Below, one piece after another: positions 15,534 through 17,336 of a stretch of DNA of 17,336 nt (within the stretch, counting starts at the first letter, position 1; each line of letters begins with the position of its first letter). A program made the translations under genes and the position numbers. The notes under the pieces were generated by a model. It saw only the letters and a program-made list of their open reading frames with translations, was not told the origin of the DNA and searched no databases. The stretch covers positions 3,538 to 20,873 of the forward strand of contig JACQZL010000072.1 of NCBI GenBank assembly GCA_016213865.1, written 5' to 3'. Source of the DNA: Candidatus Rifleibacteriota bacterium. GTDB lineage: Bacteria > UBP17 > UBA6191 > JACPRK01.

Positions 15534-15863
15534 ATGGACACCATGTCGGCCCTGGGTCTCATCGAGACGACGAGCCTGCCGGCTATGATCGAAGCGTGCG
15601 ATGCGGCCACGAAGGCCGCTTCCGTGCGGATCGTGGCAATCGAGCGCATCGGGTGCGCACTACAGACCTGCTTCATCCGCGGCGACGTCGCTGCCGTGCT
15701 GGCTGCCGTGGAGGCAGGCTCGGCCGCCGCTGCGAGAATCGGTCACCTGGTCGGCCAGCACGTGATTCCTCGCCCCCACGCCGCGCTCTCGTCGGTCTTC
15801 CCCGTGGACGGCCCGCTTCCCGAGCAGGGCCGAGGGACCGAGAACGTCTGCTGCAGTTGCTGA
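15534..15863 (+). CDS. Bacterial microcompartment shell protein, BMC-H single-domain type, with pore cysteine
   Basis: 109 residues with one complete BMC domain at about 5-90: SALGLIETTSLPAMIEACDAA, VRIVAIERIG, FIRGDVAAV at 47-55, AGSAAAARIG and QHVIPRPHAAL at 75-85, matching PduA/EutM/CcmK landmarks (ALGxIE, K27, RGDVxAV, HVIPRPH). The family forms hexameric tiles of protein shells around enzymes. The pore loop reads I39-G40-C41-A42, so C41 stands where PduA has S40 (IGSG). The tail after the domain ends in three cysteines (106, 107, 109). The start is uncertain: ATG 15534 and ATG 15543 both fit and neither has a Shine-Dalgarno; the frame opens to a GTG at 15402 but upstream residues look non-homologous. 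No encapsulated enzyme or second shell gene lies in the window. Confidence 0.9.
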   Translation: MDTMSALGLIETTSLPAMIEACDAATKAASVRIVAIERIGCALQTCFIRGDVAAVLAAVEAGSAAAARIGHLVGQHVIPRPHAALSSVFPVDGPLPEQGRGTENVCCSC

Positions 15864-15943
15864 AAACGCCCCTCTCCGGCGGGCCCCCGCGGCCCCGTCA
15901 CCATGCAGGCAGGCGTGGCCCGAACGACTTCGGGGCCGAAACA

Positions 15944-15973
15944 CGGGCGGCGCCCGACAAAGGGCGCCGCCCG
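15944..15973. terminator. Bidirectional hairpin between convergent genes
   Basis: A perfect 12-bp G+C stem, CGGGCGGCGCCC (15944-15955) and GGGCGCCGCCCG (15962-15973), with a 6-nt loop. It lies between the BMC stop (15863) and the lipoprotein stop (16011), where a terminator shared by two convergent genes is expected. T-tracts are poor on both sides. Confidence 0.75.
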
Positions 15974-16010
15974 CAATTCGACCGAGGATCTGGACTGCTC
16001 GAGGTCCCGG

Positions 16011-16547
16011 CTACCTCGCCGAGTCAGTGACCGGGTTGACCGGCGGCAACGATTCCGTGGTGGTCGGGGTCGGCTCCGCCGGCGTGGTCACCGGAGTCGG
16101 CTCTGTCGGGCTGACCACGGTCGAAGTCGGCGGGACGATCGGCTCTTCGCTGGTGGTCGGCACCGAGGGAGTGGTACCGGTCACGATGGGGCCGGGTTCT
16201 GCCGAGGTGGTGCCGGTCGTCTCGGCCGTCGACGTGGTCGAGGTCGTGAGGTCGGTCGAAGTCGTCGAGGTCGTGCCCGTGGTGGAGCCGGTCGAGGCGA
16301 CCGAGCCGTTGATCGAACCGACAGCCACAGCCGTGACGTTGTTGATGATGGCTACGCCGCCCGGCCCGGCCGTGGCGCTCTGTCCCGAGCCGTCTCCCGA
16401 GCTTCCACTCCCGCTGGCACCACTGCCGCCGCCACCCTTGCTGCCGCCCTTGCCACCGCAGCAGCCTGCCACGAAGCTCAAATTGCCCAGCAGGATGAAG
16501 GTCACCAGCAGCGCCAGCCACTTCGTCACGTTGCTCTGTCGGGTCAT
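16011..16547 (-). CDS. Low-complexity lipoprotein, Gly-rich then Ser/Thr-rich
   Basis: 178 residues. The signal peptide ends in FVAG|C with C29 the lipidated residue, followed by another Cys and a Gly/Ser/Lys-rich linker (30-60). A short hydrophobic stretch (VAIINNVTAVAVGSING) comes next, then a Thr/Ser-rich stalk (about 83-115) and a Pro/Thr/Glu-rich tail to the end. I recognise no enzymatic or binding domain; it reads as a surface spacer or stalk, possibly O-glycosylated. The ATG at 16547 has GAGGAGG nine bases upstream and overlaps the preceding stop as ATGA. The plus-strand mirror ORF lacks a signal peptide and start site and is rejected. Confidence 0.7.
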   Translation of the reverse strand: MTRQSNVTKWLALLVTFILLGNLSFVAGCCGGKGGSKGGGGSGASGSGSSGDGSGQSATAGPGGVAIINNVTAVAVGSINGSVASTGSTTGTTSTTSTDLTTSTTSTAETTGTTSAEPGPIVTGTTPSVPTTSEEPIVPPTSTVVSPTEPTPVTTPAEPTPTTTESLPPVNPVTDSAR

Positions 16548-17044
16548 CTCGCTCGTCCTCCTCTTTCCTTTTCTGAAAGTCGGCCCGTAAGGTGTGGTCG
16601 TGGAATCTCAAGGGTTTCGGCTCGGACCCTTTCGCCTCTCCACCGGTCCGCCGTTCGTACCCATACAGACGCACGCCGGCTCCCGGGGGATAGACGAATT
16701 GGCACCGCGCCGCCCGGGCCTGCGAAAGCGCCCCACCGGCCCCGCGCCGGAGCGGGCTCGGGCTCGGTCGCCGGAGCGGGCTCGGTTGCCGGGGTCGTGG
16801 CTGTCGTGGAAGCGGCAGCCGCCTCGCCCGTCGTCTCGGCCACGGGCGGGCTTCCCAACGTGGTGCCCGGTTTCTCGGCCGGCGCACCGCTGACCGCGCC
16901 CGCCGGCGGGGCCGCTTCCTCCGTGGCCGCCTTCTCCTGGGACCCGGTACCCCAGCAGCCCGTGGCCCAGAGGCCGAACGCGAGCGCCGCCAACAACACC
17001 CCAACCCTCTTTCCAAGTTCCTTCAGTTCGCTTCTTCTTTCCAC
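16544..17044 (-). CDS. Lipoprotein with Ala/Pro/Thr/Glu-rich linker; C-terminal frame doubtful
   Basis: 166 residues from the GTG at 17044, fixed by AGGAGGT seven bases upstream; the open frame runs further up but that part is unlike protein. The N-terminus VERRSELKELGKRVGVLLAALAF leads to the lipobox WATG|C with C29 lipidated. Then follows a low-complexity linker (EKAATEEAAPPAG... TTPATEPAPATEPEPAPA) whose DNA contains a 24-bp tandem repeat near 16746-16790. After that the frame becomes Arg/Gly-rich with many A- and T-ending codons, unlike the GC-ending codons before. The tail may therefore be out of its original frame. It is paired with the next lipoprotein by the ATGA overlap, and no known domain is seen. 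Confidence 0.6.
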   Translation of the reverse strand: MERRSELKELGKRVGVLLAALAFGLWATGCWGTGSQEKAATEEAAPPAGAVSGAPAEKPGTTLGSPPVAETTGEAAAASTTATTPATEPAPATEPEPAPARGRWGAFAGPGGAVPIRLSPGSRRASVWVRTADRWRGERVRAETLEIPRPHLTGRLSEKERGGRAR

Positions 17045-17051
17045 AGGGAAC

Positions 17052-17058
17052 ACCTCCT
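17052..17058 (-). promoter_or_regulatory. Shine-Dalgarno that sets the GTG start of the lipoprotein
   Basis: The minus strand reads AGGAGGT seven bases before the GTG at 17044. It decides this start over the longer open frame, which has no signal peptide at its N-terminus. Confidence 0.8.
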
Positions 17059-17059
17059 C

Positions 17060-17336
17060 GATGAGCCGGAATCTCTCCGGGCGGACGTGGGAGCTGCCGT
17101 CCCCTGGCGAGACCGAAGGCTGCGGTCTTGCGCGTCGGCACGTGGACCCGAGATGGACCCAAGTCACTTCCCGGGGAATCCGGAGACGCTGCAGTCGTGG
17201 CAAGCGTCCTTGGCTTGTTTCGTTGACGCAGGCGGCCCCAAGTTGCGGGTAAGGCACCGCGAGGCTACCGGACGCCTGCGCTGGACGGGTGCGCTCGCGG
17301 TTCGTGGGTTAACAGCCACAACTGGTCTCCAGAGTC
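17060..17336. other. No supported gene
   Basis: The last about 277 bp carry no ORF with recognisable protein character on either strand, and no clear tRNA or strong promoter. A short palindrome, GTTAAC with GTGG/CCAC arms, lies near 17305-17320. The promoter of the lipoprotein pair is presumably here but I cannot point to it. Confidence 0.5.

Noticed and set aside
16027..16590. 187-residue Val/Gly-rich plus-strand ORF
   Set aside because: Complement of the Thr-rich stalk; no signal peptide or ribosome-binding site, whereas the minus-strand frame has both.
15903..17252. 449-residue plus-strand ORF through the lipoprotein pair
   Set aside because: Arg/Gly/Ala-rich with no domain; the minus strand has two lipoboxes and two strong Shine-Dalgarno sites.

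Overview
The window is high-GC bacterial DNA with about 15 protein genes, two tRNAs and a family of short dispersed repeats. Several things point to a Gram-negative-type or otherwise lipoprotein-rich bacterium outside the best-studied model groups. There is a housekeeping fatty-acid synthesis (fab) cluster joined to rpmF, rnc and a SpoVS-family gene. There are also several lipoboxes, a TIG-domain lipoprotein, a 24-repeat TPR protein and a bacterial microcompartment (BMC) shell protein. SpoVS occurs in many non-sporulating phyla, so it does not show sporulation. I cannot name the phylum from sequence alone.

Layout. Positions 1-1701 (+) hold the 3'-truly-complete, 5'-cut end of a GT-C type membrane glycosyltransferase. 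It converges on a GT2 polyprenyl-phosphate sugar synthase-like gene (1709-2488, -), and together they suggest lipid-linked glycosylation. From about 11215 leftward, everything runs on the minus strand and reads as one biosynthetic block: rpmF, fabH, fabD, fabG, acpP, fabF, rnc, spoVS-like, giant TPR gene, GT2. A near-consensus promoter sits in front of rpmF. plsX, which usually lies between rpmF and fabH, is absent.

Positions 11229-13586 hold two copies, in opposite orientation, of a repeat element with heptamer-periodic sequence. One copy (323 bp) has 28-bp terminal inverted repeats and the other looks truncated. Between them lie a seven-bladed propeller lipoprotein and a DUF985-type cupin, translationally overlapped on the minus strand. 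Immediately after the second repeat copy, a plus-strand pair starts: a stand-alone HAMP membrane protein and a TIG lipoprotein.

A good promoter (TTGACC-17-TAACCT) then drives tRNA-Leu(UAA) and the initiator tRNA-fMet(CAU), followed by imperfect hairpins. Next comes an orphan BMC-H shell protein (15534-15863) with a cysteine at the pore position and a cysteine-rich tail. A perfect 12-bp stem separates it from a convergent minus-strand pair of low-complexity lipoproteins (16011-17044). The last about 290 bp hold no gene I can support.

The most interesting items are the orphan BMC shell protein with a predicted cysteine-lined pore, the miniature repeat element and its inverted pair around the propeller/cupin cassette, and the U1:A72 initiator tRNA.
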